Assembly (NCBI RefSeq): GCF_021173675.1
Contig: NZ_JAIHON010000001.1
Span: 769,879-833,878 of the forward strand
Source: Streptomyces lincolnensis
GTDB lineage: Bacteria > Actinomycetota > Actinomycetes > Streptomycetales > Streptomycetaceae
Reading direction: 5' to 3'
DNA length: 64,000 bases
The notes under the pieces were generated by a model. That model did not search any database, was not told the origin of the DNA, and worked only from the letters and a program-made list of their open reading frames with translations. Positions 19,021 to 27,135 of the stretch are shown here, piece after piece. Within the stretch, counting starts at the first letter, position 1. Each line of letters opens with the position of its first letter. The translations under genes and the position numbers were made by a program.

Positions 19021-19895
19021 CCACGGCCGTCGAGAGGAAGCGGCGTCTGACACCCCGCTGGCGGGACTACGGCCGACCGCGTGAACTGGTCGTCCGCTAC
19101 CTGCTGTTGGTGTTCGTCCTGTTCATCACGGTGGGCCCGCTGGTCTGGCAGCTGCTGTCCTCCCTGAAGGGCCCCACCGAGGACGTCTTCGGCGCCGGTG
19201 CCTCCCTGTTCCCGCACCACCCGACGCTGCGGGCCTACAAGGAGGTCTTCGCCCAGGTCCCGGTGTGGACGTACATCAGGAACAGCCTGTTCGTGGCGGT
19301 CATCTCCATCGCCAGCCAGCTGATCTTCTCCACCATGGCCGGCTACATGCTCTCCAAGCCGGGCTGGAAGGGCCGCAAGCTGGTCTGGGTCGTGCTGATG
19401 GCGTCCATGATGTTCCCCTTCGAGTCGATCATGGTGTCGCTGTTCCTGAGCATCCGGGACATGGGCCTGGTCGACAACCTGGTCGGCGTCTGGCTGCCCG
19501 GCTTCGTCGCCGCGATCAACGTCCTCATCATGCGGGCCGCGTTCCTCGCCGTACCGCGCGAGATCGAGGACGCGGCGATGCTGGACGGCGCGGGCGAGTG
19601 GAAGCGGTTCCGGTACCTGTACCTGCCGTCCGCCTACGGCGCGATCCTCGTCGTCACCATCAACACCTTCATCAGCGCCTGGGACGACTTCCTGTGGCCG
19701 CTGATCGTGCTGCGCACCGAGGACCACTTCACCCTGACTCTGGGCCTGTCCCGCCTGTCGTCCTCGTCCTTCGGCTACGACCAGCGCATGGTGATGGCCG
19801 GTTCGGTGATCTCGGTCATCCCGGTACTGGTGCTGTTCGTGATCACGCAGCGCTGGTTCTACAAGGGCGTGTCCTCCGGGGCCGTCAAGCTCTGA
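19017..19895 (+). CDS. Sugar ABC transporter permease (MalG type)
   Basis: The 292-residue protein starts at ATG 19017, overlapping the previous stop. It has six membrane segments and the EAA motif REIEDAAMLDGAGEWKRFRYLYLP near residue 185. It forms the heterodimeric channel with the gene at 17989-19020. Its last 37 bp overlap the 3' end of the convergent GH3 gene, an unusually tight convergent arrangement with no room for an intrinsic terminator. Confidence 0.9.
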   Translation: MTTAVERKRRLTPRWRDYGRPRELVVRYLLLVFVLFITVGPLVWQLLSSLKGPTEDVFGAGASLFPHHPTLRAYKEVFAQVPVWTYIRNSLFVAVISIASQLIFSTMAGYMLSKPGWKGRKLVWVVLMASMMFPFESIMVSLFLSIRDMGLVDNLVGVWLPGFVAAINVLIMRAAFLAVPREIEDAAMLDGAGEWKRFRYLYLPSAYGAILVVTINTFISAWDDFLWPLIVLRTEDHFTLTLGLSRLSSSSFGYDQRMVMAGSVISVIPVLVLFVITQRWFYKGVSSGAVKL

Positions 19896-22105
19896 CCCCG
19901 AACACCCAGTGCCTCCCGGGCCGATGCCGCGACCCTGATCTCGACCGTCCTGGACGGGGCGAGCCGATCGGCATCGAGCGAGAGGCGGACCGTGCGGCGC
20001 TCACCCGGCGCCAGGTCGACACCCTCGAACGCACACAGTTCGAGGGTGCGCGGCCAGGTGGGGGTGAGCAGCCTGCGCAGGTACACCTGTACGACCGAAC
20101 GCCCGTACCGCTCCCCCGTGTTGATGACGTCGACCTCGACGTCGAGGCCCGTCAGGCGTGGCGTGCCGTACGCGAAGGTGGTGTACGACAGCCCGTGCCC
20201 GAAGGAGTACAGCGGTTCGGCGCTCTCGTCCACGTAGCCGCCGTACTCGGTGTCCTTGTGGTTGTAGTAGACGGGGAGTTGGGCCGCCGAGCGCGGCACG
20301 GAGACGGGCAGCCGGCCCGTGGGTTCCGCGAGCCCGAGCAGCACCTCGGCGATCGCCTCGCCGCCCCACGGGCCGGGGTACCAGGCGGTGAGCAGCGCGG
20401 CCGCCGCCGTGTCGGGTACGACGTGCGGTCGGCCCTGGATCAGGACGACCGCCGTAGGGGTACCGGTGGCGACGACGGCGTCCAGCAGCGCGTACTGGGC
20501 CTTGCCGAGCTCCAGTCCGGCGAGGTCGGCGCCCTCGCCGCAGGTCATCTCGTCCGTGGCGGCCAGGGCCGCCCCGTTGGCGTCGAACTCGGTCTCGGGT
20601 GTCCGCGCGCTGCTGCCGCCCAGCACCAGCACGGCCAGGTCGGAGGAGGCGGCCGCGGCGATGGCCTCGGGGATGCCGGAGACGTCGCCGCCGGTGAGGG
20701 CGCAGCCACGGGCGTGGCGGATGTCGGTGCCGGGCGGGGCGAGCCGGCGTAGGGCGTCGAGGACGCTGCTGCCCGTTCCGGGGCGCTGCGGAGCCGTGTA
20801 GTCGCCCAGCTGGTGGGCGACGGTGGCGGCTTGAGGGCCGATGACGGCGATGCGGGAGGCATGCGGGGCCGGGGGGAGGATGCCGTCGGGGTTGCTCAGG
20901 AGGGTGACCGACGCCCGGGCGAGGTCGGTGCTCAGGCTCCGGCCCGCTTCCCGGGAAGGCAACTCGCCGGTCGTGTACGGGCGTTCGAAGAGGCCGAGGC
21001 GGAACTTCAGGCGCAGGACACGGGCCACGGCGGCGTCGAGGGACTTCTCGCTCACCAGCCCGCGTTCGACGGCCTCTTCCAGGTGGGTGAAGCCCTCGTC
21101 CCAAAGACTCAGGTCCACACCGGAGTTGAGCGCGAGGGCGCCCGCGGAGACCTTGTCGCCGGTGATGCGGGCGAGCCGGTCCACGGCGAGGCCGTCGGCC
21201 ATGACGAGCCCGTCGAATCCCCAGTCGTCCCGGAGGAGTCCGGTCAGCAGGGCCCGGTTGCCGGAGCAGGGCATGCCGTCGACCTCGTTGTACGCGGACA
21301 TCAGGGCGGCGGCCCCGGCGCGGACGCCGGCGCGGGCGGCGGGGAGGTGGATCTCGTGGAGCTCCCGGAGCCCGAGTTCGGACTCGGCGGAGTTGCGTCC
21401 GCCGACGGTGGCGCCCTGTCCGGCGAAGTGCTTGAGGACCACGGGGGCCTTGTCGGGGGCGAAGAGTTCCCCCGAGCCCGAGCCCGAGCCCTGCATGCCC
21501 CGTACCAGCGCCTCGGTCAGCCGGGCCGCCAGCTGGGGGTCCTCGCCGAAGCACTCCTCGGTGCGGCCCCAGCGCGGGTCGCGGGCGATGTCGAGGGCCG
21601 AGACCAGGGCGACATGGCCGCCGCGGGCGCGCAGTTCGGCGGCGGCGTGCGCGGCGGCACGCTCGTACAGCTCCGGGTCCCAGGTGGCGCCGACGGCCAG
21701 GTTGACGGGCAGGACCGTGCCGTCGAGCGCCATGGGACCGTGCGGCACCTCCTCGACGAACAGGGCGGGAATGCCCAGGCGGCTGGTGGCGACGACATGC
21801 CGCTGCACCAGCTCGGCCAGGGCGGCGCCGTCCTCGGCGCCGGGCCCGTTGTCGAAGTCGACGCCGGACCAGGCGTCGGCACGCTGGAGCCCGTAGAGGG
21901 CACCGAGTCCGGCGAAGCGCTCGGTCTCGGCGTACAGGGCGTCCGTGAGCTCGAAGCCGCCGGGGGTGCGGCGGTAGGCGTCCCAGCCGTACATCCGCTG
22001 GTTGAGCTGGCCGACCTTCTCCCGCAGGGTCATACGGGAGAGGAGGTCGTGGACGCGGGCGTCCAGGGGGGCGGTGGGGTCGCGGTAGGGCTCCGTCCCG
22101 GTCAC
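19859..22105 (-). CDS. GH3 beta-glycosidase (beta-glucosidase/xylosidase type)
   Basis: The 748-residue protein starts at GTG 22105 after GGAGG, with the GTGA overlapping the upstream kinase stop. The N-terminal TIM barrel has ARDPRWGRTEECFGEDPQL near residue 180 and the nucleophile aspartate in FDGLVMADGLAVDRL near 300. The second alpha/beta domain starts near 390 (RIAVIGPQAATVAHQLGDYT), and a fibronectin III-like domain closes the protein (VDVINTGERYGRSVVQVYLR near 655). No signal peptide is seen, so it should act on imported oligosaccharides. It is translationally coupled to a BadF-type sugar kinase, suggesting that the released sugar is phosphorylated next. Substrate within GH3 cannot be fixed from sequence. 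Confidence 0.88.
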   Translation of the reverse strand: MTGTEPYRDPTAPLDARVHDLLSRMTLREKVGQLNQRMYGWDAYRRTPGGFELTDALYAETERFAGLGALYGLQRADAWSGVDFDNGPGAEDGAALAELVQRHVVATSRLGIPALFVEEVPHGPMALDGTVLPVNLAVGATWDPELYERAAAHAAAELRARGGHVALVSALDIARDPRWGRTEECFGEDPQLAARLTEALVRGMQGSGSGSGELFAPDKAPVVLKHFAGQGATVGGRNSAESELGLRELHEIHLPAARAGVRAGAAALMSAYNEVDGMPCSGNRALLTGLLRDDWGFDGLVMADGLAVDRLARITGDKVSAGALALNSGVDLSLWDEGFTHLEEAVERGLVSEKSLDAAVARVLRLKFRLGLFERPYTTGELPSREAGRSLSTDLARASVTLLSNPDGILPPAPHASRIAVIGPQAATVAHQLGDYTAPQRPGTGSSVLDALRRLAPPGTDIRHARGCALTGGDVSGIPEAIAAAASSDLAVLVLGGSSARTPETEFDANGAALAATDEMTCGEGADLAGLELGKAQYALLDAVVATGTPTAVVLIQGRPHVVPDTAAAALLTAWYPGPWGGEAIAEVLLGLAEPTGRLPVSVPRSAAQLPVYYNHKDTEYGGYVDESAEPLYSFGHGLSYTTFAYGTPRLTGLDVEVDVINTGERYGRSVVQVYLRRLLTPTWPRTLELCAFEGVDLAPGERRTVRLSLDADRLAPSRTVEIRVAASAREALGVRGQSLTAPEDTPL

Positions 22106-23325
22106 CGGGCACCTCCGTGGGCGAGGCGGGCCAGGGCGACGGCGCCCCGGGAACCGTCGGCGACCCAGTCCAGGGTCAGGCCGAGGGACGCGAGACGGTC
22201 GGTCAGCGGTGCCGTCAGCGGACCCTCCGGGCCGAGCAGACCGCCGGTCGCGACGAGCGGCTCGCCGGGCCGTGGCTCCAACGCCCGGACCGTCTCGGCC
22301 AGCCGGTCGGCGGCCCGGGACAGGATCGACCCGGCGACCGCGTCCCCCTCCCGCGCCGCCTCGGCCACCAGCGGCGCGAACCGGGCGAGCCGGATCGGGG
22401 GGTCGGCCATGACGGCGGGGAGGAGATGCATGCGGTAGGCCTCTCGATGCGGGCCGGACCAGGCGCCGGGGGTGTCGGGGTGCGGGCGAGCCGGCTCGGC
22501 ACCGTGGCCGCGGCCGAGGTCGGGCACCGCGGGAGCCTCACCGCGGCTGCGGCCGAGGTCGGGCACCGCGGGAGCCTCACCGCGGCTGCGGCCGAGGTCG
22601 GGCACCGCGGGAGCCTCACCGCGGCTGCGGCCGAGGTCGGGCACCGCGGGAGCGCCACCGTGGCCCGGCGCCGCGTCGGCGCCGCCCGGCTGCCCCCCGT
22701 ACGGCAGAACATGGTCGGGCAGGCCCAGGGCCCGCCCGACGGAGGCGGCCAGGATCGTCTCCGGGCCCCGCCCGTCCGCCATCCGCAGGGCCGCCCGCAC
22801 GGCCGCGCGGCCCATCCAGAAGCCGCTGCCGTCGTCGCCGAGGAGCCAGCCGTCGCCGTCCACGGTGGTCGTGGAGCGACGGCCGGTGATGCGCATCGCG
22901 ACCGCGCCGGTGCCGGCGACCAGGGCGAGTCCGTCGGCCGGGGTGCCGGGAGCGGCGGCGAAGGCGGCCTCGATGTCGCTGAAGACGACGACCCGTTCGG
23001 CCGGGATGCCGAGCCGGCGCAGGGCCGCGTCGAGGGCGGCGCGGGCCCGGACGGTCCCGGGGTCGTCCGCGGAGGCGGCTGTCGCGCCGGCGAAACCGCC
23101 GGCCACGGCCACCACCCGCCCGCGCGCCGCCTCCGGGACGGCACGGGCGAGCGCCTCGGCCAGGTGGTCGGCGAGTTGCGGCTCCGGGACGGTCAGGGCG
23201 TTGCCCGGCCCGGCGGCACCCTCGCCGAGGGGGCGCCCGTCAGCGGCGGCGGCGAGGACCGCGCGGGTGCGGGTGCCGCCGGCGTCCAGGCCGATGACCC
23301 ATTCCTGGTTCATTTCTTCACTCAT
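22102..23325 (-). CDS. BadF/BadG-type ATPase, probable N-acetylglucosamine kinase, with internal repeats
   Basis: The 407-residue protein has an actin-like ATPase fold: phosphate-1 loop IGLDAGGTRTRAVLA near residue 10, adenosine/GTGAVAMRITGR near 140 and GDDGSGFWMGRAAVRAALR near 160. Eukaryotic and bacterial GlcNAc kinases of this family phosphorylate GlcNAc at O6. Between residues ~220 and 272 an insertion of four 13-residue repeats (APAVPDLGRSRGE) interrupts the fold. The kinase normally lacks this segment, so it is probably a surface loop. It heads the operon with the GH3 gene and is divergent from the GH5-like gene across an operator. A second ATG at 23313 is an alternative start. Confidence 0.85.
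   Translation of the reverse strand: MSEEMNQEWVIGLDAGGTRTRAVLAAAADGRPLGEGAAGPGNALTVPEPQLADHLAEALARAVPEAARGRVVAVAGGFAGATAASADDPGTVRARAALDAALRRLGIPAERVVVFSDIEAAFAAAPGTPADGLALVAGTGAVAMRITGRRSTTTVDGDGWLLGDDGSGFWMGRAAVRAALRMADGRGPETILAASVGRALGLPDHVLPYGGQPGGADAAPGHGGAPAVPDLGRSRGEAPAVPDLGRSRGEAPAVPDLGRSRGEAPAVPDLGRGHGAEPARPHPDTPGAWSGPHREAYRMHLLPAVMADPPIRLARFAPLVAEAAREGDAVAGSILSRAADRLAETVRALEPRPGEPLVATGGLLGPEGPLTAPLTDRLASLGLTLDWVADGSRGAVALARLAHGGAR
22516..22671. repeat. Four tandem 39-bp repeats inside the kinase gene
   Basis: Units begin at 22516, 22555, 22594 and 22633, each starting GAGGTCGGGCACCGCGGGAG. The first three are near identical and the fourth diverges in its second half. 39 bp is a multiple of three, so changes in copy number keep the reading frame. 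There are no spacers, so this is not a CRISPR array. Confidence 0.9.
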
Positions 23326-23337
23326 CGCAGACTATGG

Positions 23338-23352
23338 TGGTTGATACATTCG
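23338..23352. promoter_or_regulatory. Putative RpiR operator between kinase/GH3 operon and GH5-like gene
   Basis: TGGTTGATACATTCG shares TGGTTGAT with the consensus and TGATACATTC with the site at 10432. It lies in the 70-bp divergent gap and could control both directions. Confidence 0.5.
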
Positions 23353-23394
23353 CCCACGACAAGAGCAGGCTGTGCCCGGCCCGAGGAGGATCCC

Positions 23395-24615
23395 ATTCCC
23401 ACGCTCCGCTTCGGCGTCAACTACACGCCCCGCCACGGCTGGTTCCACTCGTGGCACGACTTCGACCCCGCGCACGCCCGCGAGGACCTGGCGCAGATCG
23501 CCGGGCTCGGACTGGACCATGTCCGGGTCTTCCACCTCTGGCCGCTCCTCCAGCCCAACCGCACGCTCATCCGTACCGCCGCCGTGGACCAGCTGGCCCA
23601 GCTCGTCGACCTGGCGGCCGAGGCGGGCCTCGACGTCCTGGTGGACGGCGTGCAGGGCCATCTGTCCAGCTTCGACTTCTACCCGGAGTGGACCCGCAGC
23701 TGGCACCACCGCAACGTCTTCACGGACCCGGAGGCCGTCACCGCCCAGGCCGAGCTGATGCGGACCCTGGGCCGCGCCCTGGCCGGCCGCCCGAACCTCA
23801 TCGGCCTCCAGCTCGGCAACGAGCTCAACAACCTGGTCGAGCACAACCCGGTGACCGCGGACCAGGTGGACCACTACCTGGACACCCTGCTGGCCGCCAC
23901 CCGCGAGCACCTGCCCGCGGACCGGCTCGCCACCCACTCCGCCTACGACGCGGCCTGGTACGGCGACGACCACCCCTTCACCCCGGAGGCCTCCGCCCAC
24001 AAGGGCGACCTGACCACCGTCCACCCCTGGGTGTTCTCCGGCGACTGCGCCCGCCGCTACGGCCCGCGCTCCCCGCAGGTGCTGCACCTCGCCGAGTACG
24101 GCACGGAGCTCGCCACGGCGTACGCCGTGGACCCGGCCCGGCCCGTCTGGGTCCAGGAGACCGGCGCGCCCGAGCCGCACATCCCGGCCGCGGACGCGCC
24201 CGAGTTCGCGCGGGCGACCGTACGGAACGCGGCGCTCGGCTGCGCAAACCTGTGGGGCGTCACCTGGTGGTGCTCCCACGACGTGGACCGCTCCCTGGCC
24301 GACTATCCGGAACTGGAGTACACGCTCGGCCTGTTCGACTCCGCGGGCCGCGCCAAGCCGATCGCCGAGGCCCTCGCCGCCACGGTCGCCGAGCTGCGCG
24401 CCGAGCCTCCGTCGCCCGCGCCGCGCGAGACCGCCCTGGTCCTCGACTGCACCCCGGCCACCCGGTCCGTGTCCGGCCCCGGAGGCGCCTACTTCGAGGA
24501 GTGGATGCGCCTGCGCGCCGAGGGCGCCCGCCCGGCGGTGGTACTGGCCGCACGGGCGGACGACGGGGAGTACCTGGCGGCGCGGGGCATCAAGGAGGTC
24601 GTACGGCTGCCCTAG
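23395..24615 (+). CDS. GH5-like beta-mannosidase (possibly GH5_18), apparent ATT start
   Basis: About 406 residues form one TIM-barrel glycosidase. The N-terminus PTLRFGVNYTPRHGWFHSWH and VRVFHLWPLLQPNRTLIR match what I recall of GH5 subfamily 18, whose bifidobacterial member cleaves Man-beta-1,4-GlcNAc of N-glycans. The acid/base is the Glu in GLQLGNELNNL near residue 145 and the nucleophile is the Glu in PVWVQETGAPEP near 255. No signal peptide is visible. The strong ribosome site GAGGAGG (23383-23389) is followed 5 nt later by ATT, and the reading frame has no ATG or GTG near it. The homologous start would be M-P-T-L-R, so ATT replaces ATG. The upstream in-frame TTG at 23341 would put the ribosome site inside the gene. 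Confidence 0.8.
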   Translation: MPTLRFGVNYTPRHGWFHSWHDFDPAHAREDLAQIAGLGLDHVRVFHLWPLLQPNRTLIRTAAVDQLAQLVDLAAEAGLDVLVDGVQGHLSSFDFYPEWTRSWHHRNVFTDPEAVTAQAELMRTLGRALAGRPNLIGLQLGNELNNLVEHNPVTADQVDHYLDTLLAATREHLPADRLATHSAYDAAWYGDDHPFTPEASAHKGDLTTVHPWVFSGDCARRYGPRSPQVLHLAEYGTELATAYAVDPARPVWVQETGAPEPHIPAADAPEFARATVRNAALGCANLWGVTWWCSHDVDRSLADYPELEYTLGLFDSAGRAKPIAEALAATVAELRAEPPSPAPRETALVLDCTPATRSVSGPGGAYFEEWMRLRAEGARPAVVLAARADDGEYLAARGIKEVVRLP

Positions 24616-24634
24616 GGCAGCCGGGAAGGCGACA

Positions 24635-24667
24635 GGGCCGGTCTCGCGGAAGCCGCGGGGCCGGCCC
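24635..24667. terminator. Hairpin between convergent genes
   Basis: The arms GGGCCGG and CCGGCCC, with an inner pairing of TCGCGG and CCGCGG, form a strong stem between the GH5-like gene and the convergent NagZ-type gene. A short TCTTT follows. It probably terminates both transcripts. Confidence 0.6.
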
Positions 24668-24673
24668 GGGTCT

Positions 24674-26149
24674 TTACGCGCCGGTCAGCGCCTCCGCCAC
24701 GGCCCGCAGGTTCACCCGGCCGCGTCCGTAGGAGCACAGGGCGCCGTCCTCCGGGAGGCCGGTGGCGACGCGGATCGCGTCCGGGCGCCGGGCCAGCAGG
24801 GCGTCGCGGAGGTCCTGCTGCCAGGGGTGCAGTCCGGCGTCGCAGGTGGCGACGACGAGCGGGGCGCGCCGGGAGACCCGCACGATGCCCTCGACGAGGG
24901 CGGCCGGGTCCGCGGGCTCGCCGGTGACCGCCGTACCGGAGGCGGGGCCGTCGACGGCGCGCATCTCGCTCAGCAGGTCCTCGCCGCCCCAGTTGAGGGC
25001 GGGGTGCGGCGGCGGGAAGAGGTCGACGACATGGGCGCCGCGCACGGGCTCCGGCAGCCGCTGGCCGCGTACGGCCCGCCGGGCCGCCGTCAGTCCCGCG
25101 TCGGCGTCCCACGGCTCGACCGTGGCTGCTGGGGCCGCGTACCGCTCGGCGAGCCCGCGCACCCGCTCCGCCGCCTCCACCACCCGCTCGTCGTGCAGCA
25201 CCCCGGCGTTCAGCGCGCCGAGCACCGCGTCCCGGCAGGACAGCGTGACCTCCAGATCCGGTACGGCGACGATGACCTGGTCCGCGCCCGCCGCGAGGGC
25301 GATCCGGGCGCCGGCGGCCTCGCCGTACCGGTCGGCTATCGCCTTCATCTCCAGGGCGTCGCTGACCAGGACGCCGTCGAAGCCGAGCTCGTGCCGGAGC
25401 AGGTCGCCCAGGATGCGGCGGCTGAGCGTGGCCGGGCGGTTGGGGTCCAGCGCCGGGAAGACGACGTGGGCGCTCATCAGCATCGGCACGCCCGCCGCGA
25501 TGGCGGCCCGGAAGGGCGCGAGGTCGAGTTCGTCGTACGGCCTGGGGTCCACGGCGAGGTCGTGGTGGCTGTCGGTGACGGTGCCGCCGTGCCCGGGGAA
25601 GTGCTTGGCGCAGGAGGCGATGCCGCGTGCCTCGGTGGCGGCGATCCAGGCCCCCACATGACGGGAGACCAGCTCGGGGTCGGTTCCGAAGGCACGGGTC
25701 CGCACGATCGGGTTGTCCGGGTGCACCTGGACGTCGGCGACCGGGGCGTAGGAGGCGGTGATGCCGAGGGTGGCCAGGTGCCCGGCGAGCGCGTCGGCGC
25801 AGGCGGCGGTGAGCGCGGGGTCGTCGACCACGCCGAGGGCGTAGGACCCGGGCACGTCGGGGGCCCCTGCCCCCACCAGGTGTCCGATCCCGCCGCCCTC
25901 GTTGTCGATCGCCACCAGCAGGTCGGGGCGCAGGGCCCGCAGCGTCTCGGTGAGCCGGCGCACCTGCTCCGCGTCGCGCACATTGCGCGTGAACAGGATG
26001 ACCCCGCCGAGCCCCCGGTCGATCAGCCTCTTGAGGCCGTCGGGAACGGTCGTGGTCCCGTCGAACCCCGCGACCAGACAGCGATGCGCCGCCTCGTCCA
26101 GGTCGACGGGGAGGGCGGTACCGGCGGGCAGCTGTTCCAGGTGGCTCAC
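24674..26149 (-). CDS. GH3 beta-N-acetylhexosaminidase (NagZ type)
   Basis: About 491 residues. The NagZ-type signature CAKHFPGHGGTVTDSHHDL carries the histidine and aspartate that serve as acid/base in this subgroup, and the nucleophile aspartate is in GVLVSDALEMKAI. A C-terminal alpha/beta domain follows. It should release terminal GlcNAc from intracellular oligosaccharides. I chose GTG 26149: upstream codons back to an ATG at 26209 are A/T-rich (including a rare TTA) and unlike coding sequence here. A TTGACT, 17 nt, GAGGAT promoter-like pair just before this GTG suggests a leaderless transcript. The ATG at 26209 remains possible. Confidence 0.82.
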   Translation of the reverse strand: MSHLEQLPAGTALPVDLDEAAHRCLVAGFDGTTTVPDGLKRLIDRGLGGVILFTRNVRDAEQVRRLTETLRALRPDLLVAIDNEGGGIGHLVGAGAPDVPGSYALGVVDDPALTAACADALAGHLATLGITASYAPVADVQVHPDNPIVRTRAFGTDPELVSRHVGAWIAATEARGIASCAKHFPGHGGTVTDSHHDLAVDPRPYDELDLAPFRAAIAAGVPMLMSAHVVFPALDPNRPATLSRRILGDLLRHELGFDGVLVSDALEMKAIADRYGEAAGARIALAAGADQVIVAVPDLEVTLSCRDAVLGALNAGVLHDERVVEAAERVRGLAERYAAPAATVEPWDADAGLTAARRAVRGQRLPEPVRGAHVVDLFPPPHPALNWGGEDLLSEMRAVDGPASGTAVTGEPADPAALVEGIVRVSRRAPLVVATCDAGLHPWQQDLRDALLARRPDAIRVATGLPEDGALCSYGRGRVNLRAVAEALTGA

Positions 26150-26193
26150 CTCCGCAATCCTCTGGCTCAATGAGCCGAAAGTCAACAGTTCGG

Positions 26194-26208
26194 TGGATAA
26201 GCCATTCA
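26194..26208. promoter_or_regulatory. Weak operator-like motif before NagZ-type gene
   Basis: TGGATAAGCCATTCA shares GTGG and CATTC with the 23338 site. It overlaps the alternative ATG at 26207-26209, which is compatible with an operator only if translation starts at 26149. Confidence 0.3.
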
Positions 26209-26246
26209 TTGCGGTGCCGGATCGGCCACTGTGGCACTCTCTCCCC

Positions 26247-27125
26247 ATGCTCCCCGTGCGCCTCCCCCCCTTCGTCGACCTCAGACCGATCGGGAGGTGC
26301 AACCTGAGCTGCCCTTTCTGCTTCGGTCCCCGGCATGAAGTCCCCTCCATGTCCGAGGACGACGCCCTGAGCATCGCGTCCCTGCTGCGCGAGGCCCCGG
26401 TCAGAGGCGTGGTCGTCTCCGGTGGCGAACCCACCCTTCTGCCCTATCTGCCCAGGCTCGCGGAGGAACTGCGCAAACCCCTGCCGGAGGGCGGGCGGCT
26501 GCGGGTCGTCCTCAGTACGAACGGTCTGGCCCCGGTCCCCACGATGCGGCGGCTCCTTCCCAGCATCTCGTGGCTGGCGCTCCCCCTGGAGTCCGCCGAC
26601 GAGGGCGAGCACAAACGGCTCAGGACCGGTGTGGCGCCCCACCGGGACCGGGTGATCGCTCTGCTGCGGGAAGTGCGGGAGAACCACCGCCACGTACAGG
26701 TGAAACTCGGGACGGTGGTCACCAGGATCAACTCCGCGGGGGCCCCGCGCGTCCTCGACCTCATCAGTGAGGACAAATGGCTGCCGGACGTCTGGAAGAT
26801 CTACCAGATGTCGGAGACCAATTACGGGGCCGACAACAAGGACTGGCTGTCGCTGGGGGACGAGGAGTTCGAGGAGATCGTCGACAGGTGCCGAGCCGCC
26901 GCCGCCGAACGGGACGTCGTCCTGCGTGTGTACCGGAACTCCACCCGCACCGGAAGCTACTTCTTCATCGACCCCGACTGCGAGGTCGTGGTCATCGACG
27001 AGGAGGGAGAACGACGACTGGGTAACTTCTTCTCGATGCTCGACCAGGGCGACCCCCGGCCGCTGCCCCTCGTGCGGCCCGACAGGAACGCCGCGAACTT
27101 TCTGGGAACGTATCCGGATCAGTGA
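26247..27125 (+). CDS. Viperin-like radical SAM protein
   Basis: 292 residues. The 4Fe-4S motif CNLSCPFCF (CX3CX2C) begins near residue 19, and the SAM-binding GGEP is in VVVSGGEPTLL near 61. The C-terminal half lines up with animal viperin as I recall it: VKLGTVVTRIN with the viperin FKINSVINRFN, VWKIYQM with RWKVFQC, GDEEFEEI with GDEEFERF, and GSYFFIDPDCEV with the DSYLILD segment. Viperins convert CTP or other NTPs to chain-terminating 3'-deoxy-3',4'-didehydro nucleotides. No SPASM cysteines are present. The ATG has no clear ribosome site, and a leaderless transcript is likely. It is in an operon with a Nudix gene 10 nt downstream. Another radical SAM function is possible. Confidence 0.6.
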   Translation: MLPVRLPPFVDLRPIGRCNLSCPFCFGPRHEVPSMSEDDALSIASLLREAPVRGVVVSGGEPTLLPYLPRLAEELRKPLPEGGRLRVVLSTNGLAPVPTMRRLLPSISWLALPLESADEGEHKRLRTGVAPHRDRVIALLREVRENHRHVQVKLGTVVTRINSAGAPRVLDLISEDKWLPDVWKIYQMSETNYGADNKDWLSLGDEEFEEIVDRCRAAAAERDVVLRVYRNSTRTGSYFFIDPDCEVVVIDEEGERRLGNFFSMLDQGDPRPLPLVRPDRNAANFLGTYPDQ

Positions 27126-27135
27126 GGAGTCTGCG

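Noticed and set aside
22500..22671. Repeat array as a possible CRISPR
   Set aside because: The 39-bp units are directly adjacent with no spacers and lie in frame in a kinase gene.
6250..26250. DasR-type operators expected for GlcNAc genes
   Set aside because: I found no match to the TGGTCTAGACCA-type DasR site in the promoter gaps. The repeated motif is different.
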